This document shows, piece by piece, positions 23,181-30,252 of a DNA stretch of 32,548 nt. The DNA lies in assembly GCF_013359595.1 (NCBI RefSeq), contig NZ_JABFMP010000055.1, positions 1-32,548 of the forward strand, given 5' to 3'. The stretch comes from Pseudomonas sp. C1C7. Lineage in GTDB: Bacteria; Pseudomonadota; Gammaproteobacteria; Pseudomonadales; Pseudomonadaceae. A model generated the notes under the pieces. That model did not search any database. It had not been told where the DNA came from and saw only the letters and a program-made list of their open reading frames with translations. The stretch's first letter is position 1. Every line of letters starts with the position of its first letter. Both the position numbers and the translations under genes were made by a program.

Positions 23181-23852
23181 ATGAAATTCTTTTTCCACCC
23201 TTCGCCTAACCCGATGAAAGTCGCCCTGCTGCTCGAAGAACTGCAAACGCCCTACGAGCTGATCGGCGTCGACACCTTCAAGGGCGAGCAGCACCTGCCG
23301 GCCTTCCTGGCCATCAACCCGAACGCCAAGGTGCCGGCGCTGGTCGACGGCGACGCCACGGTGTTCGACTCCCAGGCGATCCTGCTGCACCTGGCGCAAA
23401 AGCATCAGCGCTTCCTGCCGACCAGCGCCGCCGGCAACGCCGAACTGCTGTCGTGGCTGATGTTCATCGCCACCGGCCTGTCGCCCTTCTCCGGCCAGGC
23501 CGTGCACTTCCTGCATCACGCGCCGGAAGATTTGCCCTACGCTAAAAACCGCTATTTCAAGGAAGTCGAACGCCACTATCGCGTGCTCGACCAGCGTCTT
23601 TCCGAGCATCAATACCTGGCCGGCGATAGCTACAGCATTGCCGACATGGCTCTCTGGGGCTGGGCCAACTACGCGCCGTACATCCTCGGCGAGAACGGTC
23701 TGGCGGCCTACCCGAACGTCAAGCGCCTGTTCGACGAAATCAGCGCCCGCCCGGCCGCTCAACGTGCCCTGGGCCTGAAAGAAAAACTGGTGCTCAAAGC
23801 CGAATTCGACGAAGAAACCCGTCGCAACCTGTTCCCGCAAAACCAGGCGTAA
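23181..23852 (+). CDS. Glutathione S-transferase
   Basis: A 223-residue cytosolic protein. The N-terminal thioredoxin-fold domain shows MKFFFHPSPNPMKVALLLEE, NAKVPALVDGDATVFDSQAI (the cis-Pro and the glutathione-binding DSQ), and the C-terminal helical domain shows EHQYLAGDSYSIADMALWGW (N-capping box and hydrophobic staple). It resembles the Ure2p/YfcG-like group. It is followed after 31 bp by a small ABM-domain gene on the same strand, probably one transcript. Confidence 0.92.
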   Translation: MKFFFHPSPNPMKVALLLEELQTPYELIGVDTFKGEQHLPAFLAINPNAKVPALVDGDATVFDSQAILLHLAQKHQRFLPTSAAGNAELLSWLMFIATGLSPFSGQAVHFLHHAPEDLPYAKNRYFKEVERHYRVLDQRLSEHQYLAGDSYSIADMALWGWANYAPYILGENGLAAYPNVKRLFDEISARPAAQRALGLKEKLVLKAEFDEETRRNLFPQNQA

Positions 23853-23883
23853 TCCACAGCTTCGCGCATTGCCAGGTGATGAA

Positions 23884-24210
23884 ATGAGTGAACAAATCGC
23901 GTTTATCGTCTATCTGCCGTCCAAGCCTGAACGCTTCGCCGAAACCCGCGAACGCCTGCTGGACGTCGTGCACCAGATGTCGGCCGAGCCTGACTTCGTC
24001 AACACCTGGGTGCACCAGCTCCAGGATGATCCGTACACGCTGGTGCTGTACGAAACCTGGAACTGCAGCAAGGAAGATTTCATCGCCCGTCACCTGAGCA
24101 AGCCCTATCGCCAGGAATACGAGCGGCTGCTGCCGGAGCTGCTGGCCAGCGAACGCCGGATCGAGTTTCTGGACGTGATCAAGAGCTATCCGGTGCGGCG
24201 AGAAGTGTGA
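23884..24210 (+). CDS. Antibiotic biosynthesis monooxygenase (ABM) domain protein, YgiN-like
   Basis: A 108-residue dimeric alpha/beta-barrel protein. The pattern IAFIVYLPSKPERFAETRERLLDVV, then FVNTWVHQLQDDPYTLVLYETW, then SKPYRQEYERLLPELLA is that of small ABM/quinol monooxygenases. The ATG at 23884 has GGTGA upstream. It is second in an operon with the GST, suggesting detoxification of a quinone or reactive carbonyl, and is followed by a strong terminator. Its last 114 bases, together with that terminator, are duplicated at 25053-25300. Confidence 0.85.
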   Translation: MSEQIAFIVYLPSKPERFAETRERLLDVVHQMSAEPDFVNTWVHQLQDDPYTLVLYETWNCSKEDFIARHLSKPYRQEYERLLPELLASERRIEFLDVIKSYPVRREV

Positions 24211-24344
24211 TTGCACGAGCCCAGGTGACGAGGAAGTTTCTCTCGTCACTTGGGCTTTGTGTTTTTTGAGGTCCTACAAAGGCGGGCGAATGGCTAGAAA
24301 TCGAGGATTTTTCCCACAGTTTTTTCGGGTTGGTCGTCGGAAGC
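24097..24344 (+). repeat. Left flank of duplicated unit, copy 1 (ABM 3' end + terminator)
   Basis: These 248 bases align without gaps to 25053-25300, with about 16 mismatches by eye (roughly 93% identical). They hold the last 114 bases of the ABM gene, its terminator and about 77 further bases. Confidence 0.9.
24219..24267 (+). terminator. Terminator of the GST-ABM operon
   Basis: GCCCAGGTGACGAG (24219-24232) pairs with CTCGTCACTTGGGC (24242-24255), with one G-U pair, and TTTGTGTTTTTT follows. Confidence 0.9.
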
Positions 24345-24453
24345 GGGATGTCTAGGATTCGATTTGTGGCTTGACCGACCTGCTTCATCCCAGCGGAGGC
24401 GACAGCACGCCACATCCCCATTAGACTCTTGCACATTGATCCTGGAGATCACG

Positions 24454-24645
24454 ATGAGTACCCCGCTTTCCCCCATGGTTTCCGAGTTCGAAACGGAAGA
24501 ACAGGCCGCCAGCTACGATCGCTGGTTCCGCGCCAAGGTGCAGGCTTCGCTGGATGATCCGCGACCCAGCATCCCTCACGATCAAGTGATGGCTGAAATG
24601 AGAGTCCTTCTGGAGGCACTGCGCGACAAGCGCAATGCCGGTTGA
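24454..24645 (+). CDS. Antitoxin, stability-determinant family (ParD/RelB-like)
   Basis: A 63-residue protein with the family pattern PMVSEFETEEQAASYDRWFRAKVQASLDDPRPSIPHDQVMAEM. In this family the region after RPSIPH is helical and binds the toxin; DNA binding is by the N-terminal half. It is the first gene of a toxin-antitoxin pair, and its last 11 bases overlap the toxin gene. The start at 24454 has GGAG upstream. The pair is bracketed by a direct-repeat flank on the left and a copied leader on the right. Confidence 0.85.
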   Translation: MSTPLSPMVSEFETEEQAASYDRWFRAKVQASLDDPRPSIPHDQVMAEMRVLLEALRDKRNAG

Positions 24646-24910
24646 GTGGAGGCCCGAGGCGCGGGCTGAACTACGAAAAATCCTGACTTACATTGGCGGT
24701 CTCAATTCCAGAGCAGCAATCGAGCTGTTCCAAAGCATTGAAATCGCTACATCTGCCCTCCTTGAGCATCCCTATCTCTATCGGCCGGGCCGAGTACCTG
24801 GAACAAGGGAGATCGTCGTGCACCCCAATTATCTGGTGATTTACCAGATTACGGATCAAATCGAGGTTGTCAGTGTTGTACATGCAAGACAGGAATACCC
24901 ATCAACCTGA
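24635..24910 (+). CDS. ParE/RelE-family toxin
   Basis: A 91-residue toxin: MPVEWRPEARAELRKILTYI at the start (helical hairpin), then HPYLYRPGRVPGTREIVVHPNYLVIYQI and a final EVVSVVHARQEYP. This is the ParE/RelE fold; the C-terminal HARQ(E)YP is more like ParE, which would act on gyrase, than ribosome-cutting RelE, but this cannot be settled by eye. It overlaps the antitoxin by 11 bp, the usual coupling. The module is the cargo of copy 1 of a duplicated unit. Confidence 0.9.
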   Translation: MPVEWRPEARAELRKILTYIGGLNSRAAIELFQSIEIATSALLEHPYLYRPGRVPGTREIVVHPNYLVIYQITDQIEVVSVVHARQEYPST

Positions 24911-24920
24911 AGATCCATGA

Positions 24921-25166
24921 CCATCCGTTAGCCCACGCTGGAACACATCAAACCGCCACGGGATGATCGCCCCCCATCGCGCAACCATCCCTGGAGATTC
25001 CGAATGTCTCGTCGCAAATGCGCTGCCGAGCAACAATGGCGCAAGCGGCACCAGCAAGCCCTATTGCCAGGAATACGAGCGGCTGCTGCCGGAGCTGCTG
25101 GCCAGCGAACGCCGGATCGAGTTTCTGGACGTGATCAAGCGTTATCCGGTGCGGCGGGAGGTTTGA
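24921..25166 (+). pseudogene. Truncated copy of the exported-protein gene fused to a copy of the ABM 3' end
   Basis: 24921-25008 matches the leader and first codon of the gene at 26517 (3 differences in the 83 bases before the ATG). A 152-bp deletion then joins to sequence matching 26674-26718. At 25053 it switches to the ABM gene (24097 onward) and runs to its stop at 25166. The two fragments are joined in frame (VANALPSNNGASGT then SKPYCQEYERLLPELL), but the deletion puts the copied ATG out of that frame. So no intact protein is expected. Confidence 0.85.
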
Positions 25167-25300
25167 TTGCACGAGCCCAGGTGACGAGGAAGTTTCTCTC
25201 GTCACCTGGGCTTTGTGTTTTTTGAGGTCCTACAAAGGCGGACAAATGGCCAAAAATCGAGGATTTGTCCCACAGGATTTTCCGGTTGGCCGTCGGAAGC
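25053..25300 (+). repeat. Left flank of duplicated unit, copy 2 (ABM 3' end + terminator)
   Basis: Ungapped 248-base match to 24097-24344. The join to the exported-protein fragment lies at 25052/25053, which marks the novel joint of the duplication. Confidence 0.9.
25175..25223 (+). terminator. Duplicated terminator
   Basis: GCCCAGGTGACGAG and its exact complement, then TTTGTGTTTTTT. It is the copy of the terminator at 24219-24267, here with a perfect stem, and insulates the second toxin-antitoxin module from the first. Confidence 0.88.
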
Positions 25301-25433
25301 TCGAGGCGTAGCGTCAACGTTCCAAATCAAGCAACAGAAGGCCCCAACCAGCACCCCGGAAGCTCGACCTCATACGTCAAGGATCGACCGTTGTGGCGCA
25401 GTACGCTGTTCTAAAACGCTAATTGCCAAGCGC

Positions 25434-25468
25434 GCGACAGGTGATGTCATGATCACGTCACATGTCGC
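25434..25468. promoter_or_regulatory. Putative autoregulatory operator of the Xre-RES module
   Basis: GCGACA (25434-25439) and TGTCGC (25463-25468) are exact inverted repeats; inside them GTGATGT and ACGTCAC form a second imperfect pair around a centre ATGATC. It lies directly before the antitoxin start at 25484, as expected for Xre autorepression. Confidence 0.55.
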
Positions 25469-25483
25469 ATGGAGGTGATCGGT

Positions 25484-25942
25484 ATGCCCGCAGTGACCGA
25501 GACGAAGAGCGTCGCCAGAAAGCCGACCGAGGTGTTGTTACGAGGCCGCAGAGGTGAGACGCGCATGACAATCATCCGATACACGCAGGAAGGCTTTGAC
25601 CTCAACGACGTCAGGGAAATGCTCTCCACGTCAACGTTGTACATGGAGTACGGCCTCGTCCAACGCATAACGGGCAAATCCCTCAGGACAGTCCAGCGCC
25701 TGGCAAAGGGAACCAGACCGGTTCGACTGAACGAGCAGCAGAGCACCATGGCGTTTCAGTACGCGCGGGCTCTGGAACATGCCAGTGAGGTTTTCGGCAG
25801 CCAGCAGTTGGCGGAAGACTGGCTGAAGAAACCTTGCAAATACCTGGACGGAAATGTCCCGCTGGAACTGGTCGGCAATTCGCTGGGTTTTCAGGCAGTG
25901 GAGGATTATCTGACCGCAATCGAGCACGGGGTCTATCAATGA
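25484..25942 (+). CDS. Xre-family antitoxin with DUF2384 (MbcA/ParS-like) domain
   Basis: A 152-residue antitoxin. The N-terminal part has the helix-turn-helix LVQRITGKSLRTVQRLAKGT; the C-terminal part has the DUF2384 pattern ALEHASEVFGSQQLAEDWLKKPCKYLDGNVPLELVGNSLGFQAVEDYLTAIEHG. The ATG at 25484 is chosen because GGAGGTGAT lies 6 nt before it; an ATG at 25469 is too close to the operator. Its stop overlaps the toxin start (ATGA). This pair is the known Xre-RES type II toxin-antitoxin system. Confidence 0.92.
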   Translation: MPAVTETKSVARKPTEVLLRGRRGETRMTIIRYTQEGFDLNDVREMLSTSTLYMEYGLVQRITGKSLRTVQRLAKGTRPVRLNEQQSTMAFQYARALEHASEVFGSQQLAEDWLKKPCKYLDGNVPLELVGNSLGFQAVEDYLTAIEHGVYQ

Positions 25943-26427
25943 CCCCTTTGCCCTGGGACGGGAAATGGCATGCATGGCGCCTGGATCGCCAGGTCTTCAA
26001 GGAAACCTGGGACAGCGGTCTGGGCTCACGGCAAACCGGTGGTCGATGGAGCCCACCCGGACGCCGGGGTATCTACGCTTCGGCCGATCCATCCACCGCC
26101 ATCCTTGAGGTCGCAGCGCACACCGGCTTCGATAGCCTGGACCGGGTGCCTTACGTTTTGACCTGTTTCGAAATCATCGACGCCCGCCTCATCAAGGTTA
26201 TCCAGCCAGAGGACGTTCCCAACCCCAACTGGCTTGTACCGTCCCTACCCTCGCCCAATCAGCAGCAGTTCGCAGATGAATTGCTGACCGAACATCCTTT
26301 CGTGTTAATCCCGTCCGCGGTTACCCGCCATTCATGGAATCTGCTCGTGAGCTGCGATTTGGCCGCAAGCCACTTCAGGCTGGTTTCCCAAGAGCGTTTT
26401 GGTCTCGATACCCGATTGATCAAGTGA
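25939..26427 (+). CDS. RES-domain toxin
   Basis: A 162-residue toxin. The RES domain is recognised by the Arg/Tyr/Glu blocks TGGRWSPPGRRGIYASADPSTAILEV, then the final HSWNLLVSCDLAASHFRLVSQERFGLDTRL. Characterised RES toxins deplete NAD+ and halt growth. The ATG overlaps the antitoxin stop. It is the cargo of copy 2 of the duplicated unit; the shared leader of the exported-protein gene begins 6 bp after its stop. Confidence 0.94.
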   Translation: MTPLPWDGKWHAWRLDRQVFKETWDSGLGSRQTGGRWSPPGRRGIYASADPSTAILEVAAHTGFDSLDRVPYVLTCFEIIDARLIKVIQPEDVPNPNWLVPSLPSPNQQQFADELLTEHPFVLIPSAVTRHSWNLLVSCDLAASHFRLVSQERFGLDTRLIK

Positions 26428-26433
26428 ACCGCT

Positions 26434-26516
26434 CCATCCGTAAGCCCACGCTGGAACACATCAAACCTCCATGGGATGATCGCCCCCCATCGCGCAACCA
26501 TCCCTGGAGATTCCGA
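26434..26516 (+). repeat. Right flank of duplicated unit, intact copy (leader of the exported-protein gene)
   Basis: This 83-base leader is found again at 24921-25003 with 3 differences. It ends in CTGGAGATTCCGA before the ATG, providing the ribosome site of the exported-protein gene. Confidence 0.9.
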
Positions 26517-27080
26517 ATGTCACTGTTGAGTAAAAAAGCCGTTGCCCTGCTGCTGGCGGCGACTGCCACTTTGGGGGCTCTGAATGTGCAGGCGGCGGCC
26601 AAGGCCAAGGAGGCGCCGGTGCAGAAGGTCTCGATGCTCGACGGCAAATTCACCTTCACCCTGCCCAAGGGCTTCGTCGCCAATGCGCTGCCGAGCAACA
26701 ATGGCGCGAGCGGCACCATGTACGCCAACGAGACCACCAAGACGGTGGTGATCGCCGCGCAGAACAGTCTGCCGGAAGGCACCACGGTCAAGGACAACGA
26801 CGGCGCCTTTCTCGATGGCACCGTGGCCGACTTCGATGCGGCGCAGCGCAAGGCATTGCCCGACTACAACAAACTCAGCGAAAAGAGTCTGACCCTCAAA
26901 GGTAGCGGCCTGGGTGTGCGTCAGGTCGACAGCACCGCCACCCAGGGCGGCGGCATGACCCTCAACACCACGCTGATGGCCGCCTCCGGCACCCACATGA
27001 CGGTGATTCAGGTCATTTCCCGCCCTGGCGACATGGCGGCCCACGAGACGCTGATCAAGCAGATCGTCAGCGGCAAATAG
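26517..27080 (+). CDS. Exported protein of unknown function
   Basis: A 187-residue protein with a signal peptide (SLLSKKAVALLLAATATLGA, cut after NVQAAA). The mature part is an alpha/beta domain without cysteines: LDGKFTFTLPKGFVANALPS, ETTKTVVIAAQNSL, then LIKQIVSGK at the end. The strand layout recalls DcrB/PsbP-like lipoproteins, but I cannot assign it. The ATG at 26517 has GGAG 8 nt upstream. Its leader and an internally deleted fragment are duplicated upstream at 24921-25052. Confidence 0.8.
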   Translation: MSLLSKKAVALLLAATATLGALNVQAAAKAKEAPVQKVSMLDGKFTFTLPKGFVANALPSNNGASGTMYANETTKTVVIAAQNSLPEGTTVKDNDGAFLDGTVADFDAAQRKALPDYNKLSEKSLTLKGSGLGVRQVDSTATQGGGMTLNTTLMAASGTHMTVIQVISRPGDMAAHETLIKQIVSGK

Positions 27081-27083
27081 GTT

Positions 27084-27800
27084 TCAGGGATTGAGGCGTT
27101 GCAACCAGGCGCTCAAGTCCTGAAGCTCTTCGGCACTGATGTTGTGACCGACACCCTGATAGGCGTGAAACTCCGGTTCCAGTGACACGCTCTGCAACAG
27201 GCTGTTGGCTTCGGTGCCGTCGCTGAACGGCAGACGTTTGTCCGCTGTGCCATGACCGATGAAGATCGCCAGCGACTGGCGTTTTTCATCCGGTCTCAAT
27301 TCGGATCTGAGCACCGGCAGAATTCGTCCGCTCAAGGCGGCGATCCCACCCACCGCTTCGGGATGGCGCAGCGCAACTTCGTAGGACATGATCGCGCCCT
27401 GGCTGAATCCCACCAGATATACCTTGTCAGGGTCGGTGTGATATTTCTGCGCGGCCTTTGCGATGAAGTCCAGCAGCAACTGGCCGCTGGTCTTCAGATC
27501 ATCGGTCTCTCCGTTGTAGGCACCCTCGCCCTTCTTGCGAAACCACTGATAACTGCCCTCCTCCAGCACCATCGGCGCCCGCACCGACAGATAGGTGTAG
27601 GACGCGGGCAGTTCATCCTTCATGCCGAACAGATCCTGCTCGTTACTGCCGTAACCGTGGAGGAAAATCACCAGGGGCTGGTCGCGGGAATCGGGGGTGG
27701 TCTGCTCGAGGTACTTGAGCGGCAGATCGGTTTGCAGCGGGGTTTGGGCGTGGACAGCGGCGGACGCCAGCAGCGTGAGCAGAGCAAGAAACTTCAGCAT
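27084..27800 (-). CDS. Exported alpha/beta-hydrolase (phospholipase/carboxylesterase family)
   Basis: A 238-residue esterase with a signal peptide (MLKFLALLTLLASAAVHA). The catalytic triad is visible: S133 in GFSQGA, D187 in HGTADKRLP, and H219 in GVGHNI, with the oxyanion-hole HGYGSNEQD at 49-57. It belongs to the Abhydrolase_2 family (carboxylesterase/acyl-thioesterase type), here targeted to the periplasm, which is less usual. AAGGAA precedes the ATG at 27800. It is convergent with the exported-protein gene, whose stop lies 3 bp away. Confidence 0.9.
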   Translation of the reverse strand: MLKFLALLTLLASAAVHAQTPLQTDLPLKYLEQTTPDSRDQPLVIFLHGYGSNEQDLFGMKDELPASYTYLSVRAPMVLEEGSYQWFRKKGEGAYNGETDDLKTSGQLLLDFIAKAAQKYHTDPDKVYLVGFSQGAIMSYEVALRHPEAVGGIAALSGRILPVLRSELRPDEKRQSLAIFIGHGTADKRLPFSDGTEANSLLQSVSLEPEFHAYQGVGHNISAEELQDLSAWLQRLNP

Positions 27801-27876
27801 GGGCCTTCCTTCACAGTGCGCAGGATTCGGGACTGAGCCTAACACCTCTCAGCGCCGATGCGCTGCTGTCTGATCG

Positions 27877-27927
27877 TTCCCACGCTTCGCGTGGGAATGC
27901 CGCAAGGAACGCTCCGCGTTCCTGCGG
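27877..27927. repeat. Double hairpin repeat
   Basis: GTTCCCACGC-TTC-GCGTGGGAA, then CGCAAGGAACG-CTC-CGCGTTCCTGCG. This two-hairpin unit is a common Pseudomonas extragenic element. It lies just after the deacylase stop, upstream of the esterase gene. Confidence 0.85.
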
Positions 27928-27928
27928 A

Positions 27929-29041
27929 TCAATCGTTGATCAGTTTGCCCGCCCGAATCGGCTGACGCCCCGCCACTTTCGCCTGCCACGTCCCCGGCTG
28001 GGTATAGCGCCCGCGATCGATCGCAAACAGCACGCCGCTGGTACCCGCCCGCACGGTGGTGATCTTGTCGCTCAGCGGGTCGACCACTTCGAACAGGGCA
28101 TCACCCTTCTCCACCCAATCACCGGCCTGGCGCAGGAAGCTGACCACGCCGTGGTGCGGTGCGAAGAGATACTCGGTGCCCTCGAACGGCATGCCTTCGC
28201 AGCACTCCTGCGGCGCTGCTGGCCAGTCACCCGCAATGAATCCCTGTTCGGCGAGAAAACCCAGAATCGCTTCGCAGTTGGCCTGGGCCTGATCGACGCG
28301 GGTGTCGCCCATGCTGCCCAGCTCCAGGGTGGTTGCCAGGTTGGCCGGTGGAATCGCAGCGTTGGGGAACGCGCGGGCCAGGCGCAGCCATGGCGAGGAG
28401 CAGGACTCGTCGAAGGAACTGCCACCGGAGTCCTCGCACAGCAATGCCACGCCGGCTTTCAGGCGCGCTGCCAGGGACTGCCATTGCGGCCAGTGCTGGG
28501 GCAAGGCGTAGACGTGGATCGCCGCATCGAAATCGCAATGCAGGTCAAGAGTGATGTCGGCGTCGCAGGCATGGCGCAGCAACAGGCGATGCATGGCTTC
28601 CAGCTGTGAGGCCGGAGCTGGCAGATCGTCGAGCACCTGGCCCATGGTCTGGCGGATCAGCGTTATGTTGGCCTCGGCATCGCTGCCCAGGCGATCACCG
28701 ATCAACTGCCCCACCGGGGCGCTGAGCTCGACGAATGCGCGATTGAAGTTCTTGCCACTGCCGAGCTCGAAACGGCCCATGTGGCTGCCTTGCAGATGCT
28801 GGTCGAGACCGATGGGGTTGGCCACCGGCACCAGCTCGATCACGCCTTGCAACTGGCCCTGGCTTTCCAGCTCGGCCAGGCGTTTTTTCAGTTCCCAGGC
28901 GGTACGCATGCCGGGCAGTTCATCGGCGTGCAGGCTGGCCTGGATGTAGACCTTGCGAGTGCCGCTGCCGTAGCGAAATACGCTGAGGGTGCGCTCGGTG
29001 CCCAGATGGCTCCAGGGCAGAGGATGGTCGATGCGTTGCAT
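27929..29041 (-). CDS. Succinylglutamate desuccinylase/aspartoacylase family protein (AstE-like)
   Basis: A 370-residue M14-type zinc hydrolase. The metal ligands appear as H38ADE41 and a later H in LDLHCDFD, and the catalytic glutamate is probably in TTLELGSMGD. The C-terminal ~90 residues form a beta-rich domain (GVVSFLRQAGDWVEKGDALFEVVDP) that resembles a biotinyl-lipoyl barrel, common in this subgroup. Substrates are N-acyl amino acids, but which one is not clear. It lies downstream of an amino-acid binding-protein gene on the same strand, with a REP element between them. Confidence 0.9.
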   Translation of the reverse strand: MQRIDHPLPWSHLGTERTLSVFRYGSGTRKVYIQASLHADELPGMRTAWELKKRLAELESQGQLQGVIELVPVANPIGLDQHLQGSHMGRFELGSGKNFNRAFVELSAPVGQLIGDRLGSDAEANITLIRQTMGQVLDDLPAPASQLEAMHRLLLRHACDADITLDLHCDFDAAIHVYALPQHWPQWQSLAARLKAGVALLCEDSGGSSFDESCSSPWLRLARAFPNAAIPPANLATTLELGSMGDTRVDQAQANCEAILGFLAEQGFIAGDWPAAPQECCEGMPFEGTEYLFAPHHGVVSFLRQAGDWVEKGDALFEVVDPLSDKITTVRAGTSGVLFAIDRGRYTQPGTWQAKVAGRQPIRAGKLIND

Positions 29042-29061
29042 GGGGAGAGAGCTCCTGAGCT

Positions 29062-29154
29062 TGCTGTAGGAGCTGTCGAGTGAAACGAGGCTGCGATCTT
29101 TCGACCTTGAAGAGCAAGATCAAAAGATCGCAGCCTGCGGCAGCTCCTACACCT
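29062..29154. repeat. REP/REPIN-type repeat with mismatched arms
   Basis: The left arm is TGTAGGAGCTGTCGAGTGAA followed by ACGAGGCTGCGATC; the right arm is the usual GATCGCAGCCTGCGGCAGCTCC. The variant arm matches the one at 15882-15975 but on the opposite side. It lies between the binding-protein gene and the deacylase. Confidence 0.85.
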
Positions 29155-29162
29155 AAGGTGTA

Positions 29163-29942
29163 TTAATGCCCGTACACGTCAAAGTTGAAGTACTTGTCCT
29201 GCACTTGCTTGTACTTGCCGTTGGCGCGGATTTCGGTGATGGCGGTGTTGAATTTGTCCGCCAGTTCCTTGTCGCCCTTGCGCACGGCGATGCCGGCGCC
29301 GCCGCCGAAGTATTTCGGGTCTTCATAGGTCGGACCTACGAAAGCGAAGCCTTTACCGGCGTCGGTCTTCAGGAAACCTTCGTCCAGGTTGACCGAGTCA
29401 GCCAGCAGCGCGTCGATGCGGCCGGAGACCATGTCCAGGTTGGCTTCCTGCTGGGAGCCGTAACGCACCAGCTCGATACCGGCCGGGACCAGTACGTCGG
29501 TGGCGAAGCGGTCGTGGGTACTGGCGCGCAGCACACCGACTTTCTTGCCCTTGAGCTCGGTCAGCGGATCCTTGATGTCGGTGCCTTCCTTCATCACGAA
29601 ACGCGCCGGGGTGTGGTAGTACTTGATGGTGAAATCGACGTTCTTCTTGCGGTCGTCAGTGATGGTCATGGACGACAGGATGGCGTCGATCTTCTTGACC
29701 TTCAGGGCCGGGATCAAGCCGTCAAACTCTTGCTCGACCCAGGTGCACTTCACTTTCATCTGCTCGCACAGCGCGTCACCGATATCGACGTCGAAACCGG
29801 TGAGTTTGCCGTCAGGGGTTTTCATCGAGAACGGTGGGTAACCGGCCTCGATACCGATGCGGATCGGCTTGGCGTCGTCGGCCACGGCGGTCAGGGACAA
29901 CATCGACAGTGCCAGGGCACCGAACATCACTAGCTTCTTCAT
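29163..29942 (-). CDS. ABC transporter periplasmic amino-acid binding protein (basic amino-acid type)
   Basis: A 259-residue exported protein (signal peptide MKKLVMFGALALSMLSLTAVA). The family blocks are PIRIGIEAGYPPFSMKTPDG, LTGFDVDIGDALCEQMKVKC, FDGLIPALKVKKIDAILSSMTIT and the hinge AGIELVRYGSQQEANLDMVSGRIDALLADS. It is closest to the lysine/arginine/ornithine or ArtJ group. AGGAG precedes the ATG. No permease or ATPase gene is seen in the window, so it is an orphan binding protein here, paired only with an AstE-like gene. Confidence 0.92.
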   Translation of the reverse strand: MKKLVMFGALALSMLSLTAVADDAKPIRIGIEAGYPPFSMKTPDGKLTGFDVDIGDALCEQMKVKCTWVEQEFDGLIPALKVKKIDAILSSMTITDDRKKNVDFTIKYYHTPARFVMKEGTDIKDPLTELKGKKVGVLRASTHDRFATDVLVPAGIELVRYGSQQEANLDMVSGRIDALLADSVNLDEGFLKTDAGKGFAFVGPTYEDPKYFGGGAGIAVRKGDKELADKFNTAITEIRANGKYKQVQDKYFNFDVYGH

Positions 29943-30252
29943 TTATAACTCCTGTGTACGGAGGCTTTTTGTTGGCAGCTTTATAAACAACTTTCGGCCG
30001 TTTGCTTGTGGCGGGTAGGACCGAAGAGGCCGGCAGTCTAGAGCGGCTGGTGCGGGGTAAATTATTCTGACGCGACAAATACGTACAGAAACTGGCCGGA
30101 TCCGCGATATCCATTCCCGTGTATCAGTCGAACCCGATTTTCAGAAAAGACCTACACGCAATCGAGCATATTCCGACTGAAGAGTCGCGCTGGCGAGGGG
30201 CCGCTTTTTGCTGCACATTGACTGCCCGCCTGCCCACGCAAGAGTAGCCCCC
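29943..30252. other. Non-coding region between the binding protein and the amidotransferase
   Basis: This 310-bp divergent region holds no gene. Close to the binding-protein start, CTCC and AGGAG flank a short loop in the leader RNA (GCCTCCGTACACAGGAG), which could partly mask the ribosome site. An A/T-rich stretch with AAATTATT lies near 30060. I see no other convincing site. Confidence 0.5.

Noticed and set aside
25004..25225. A 73-residue open frame starting at the copied ATG
   Set aside because: It runs across the deletion and the duplication joint in a frame used by neither parent gene and reads through the terminator stem, so it is a by-product of the rearrangement.
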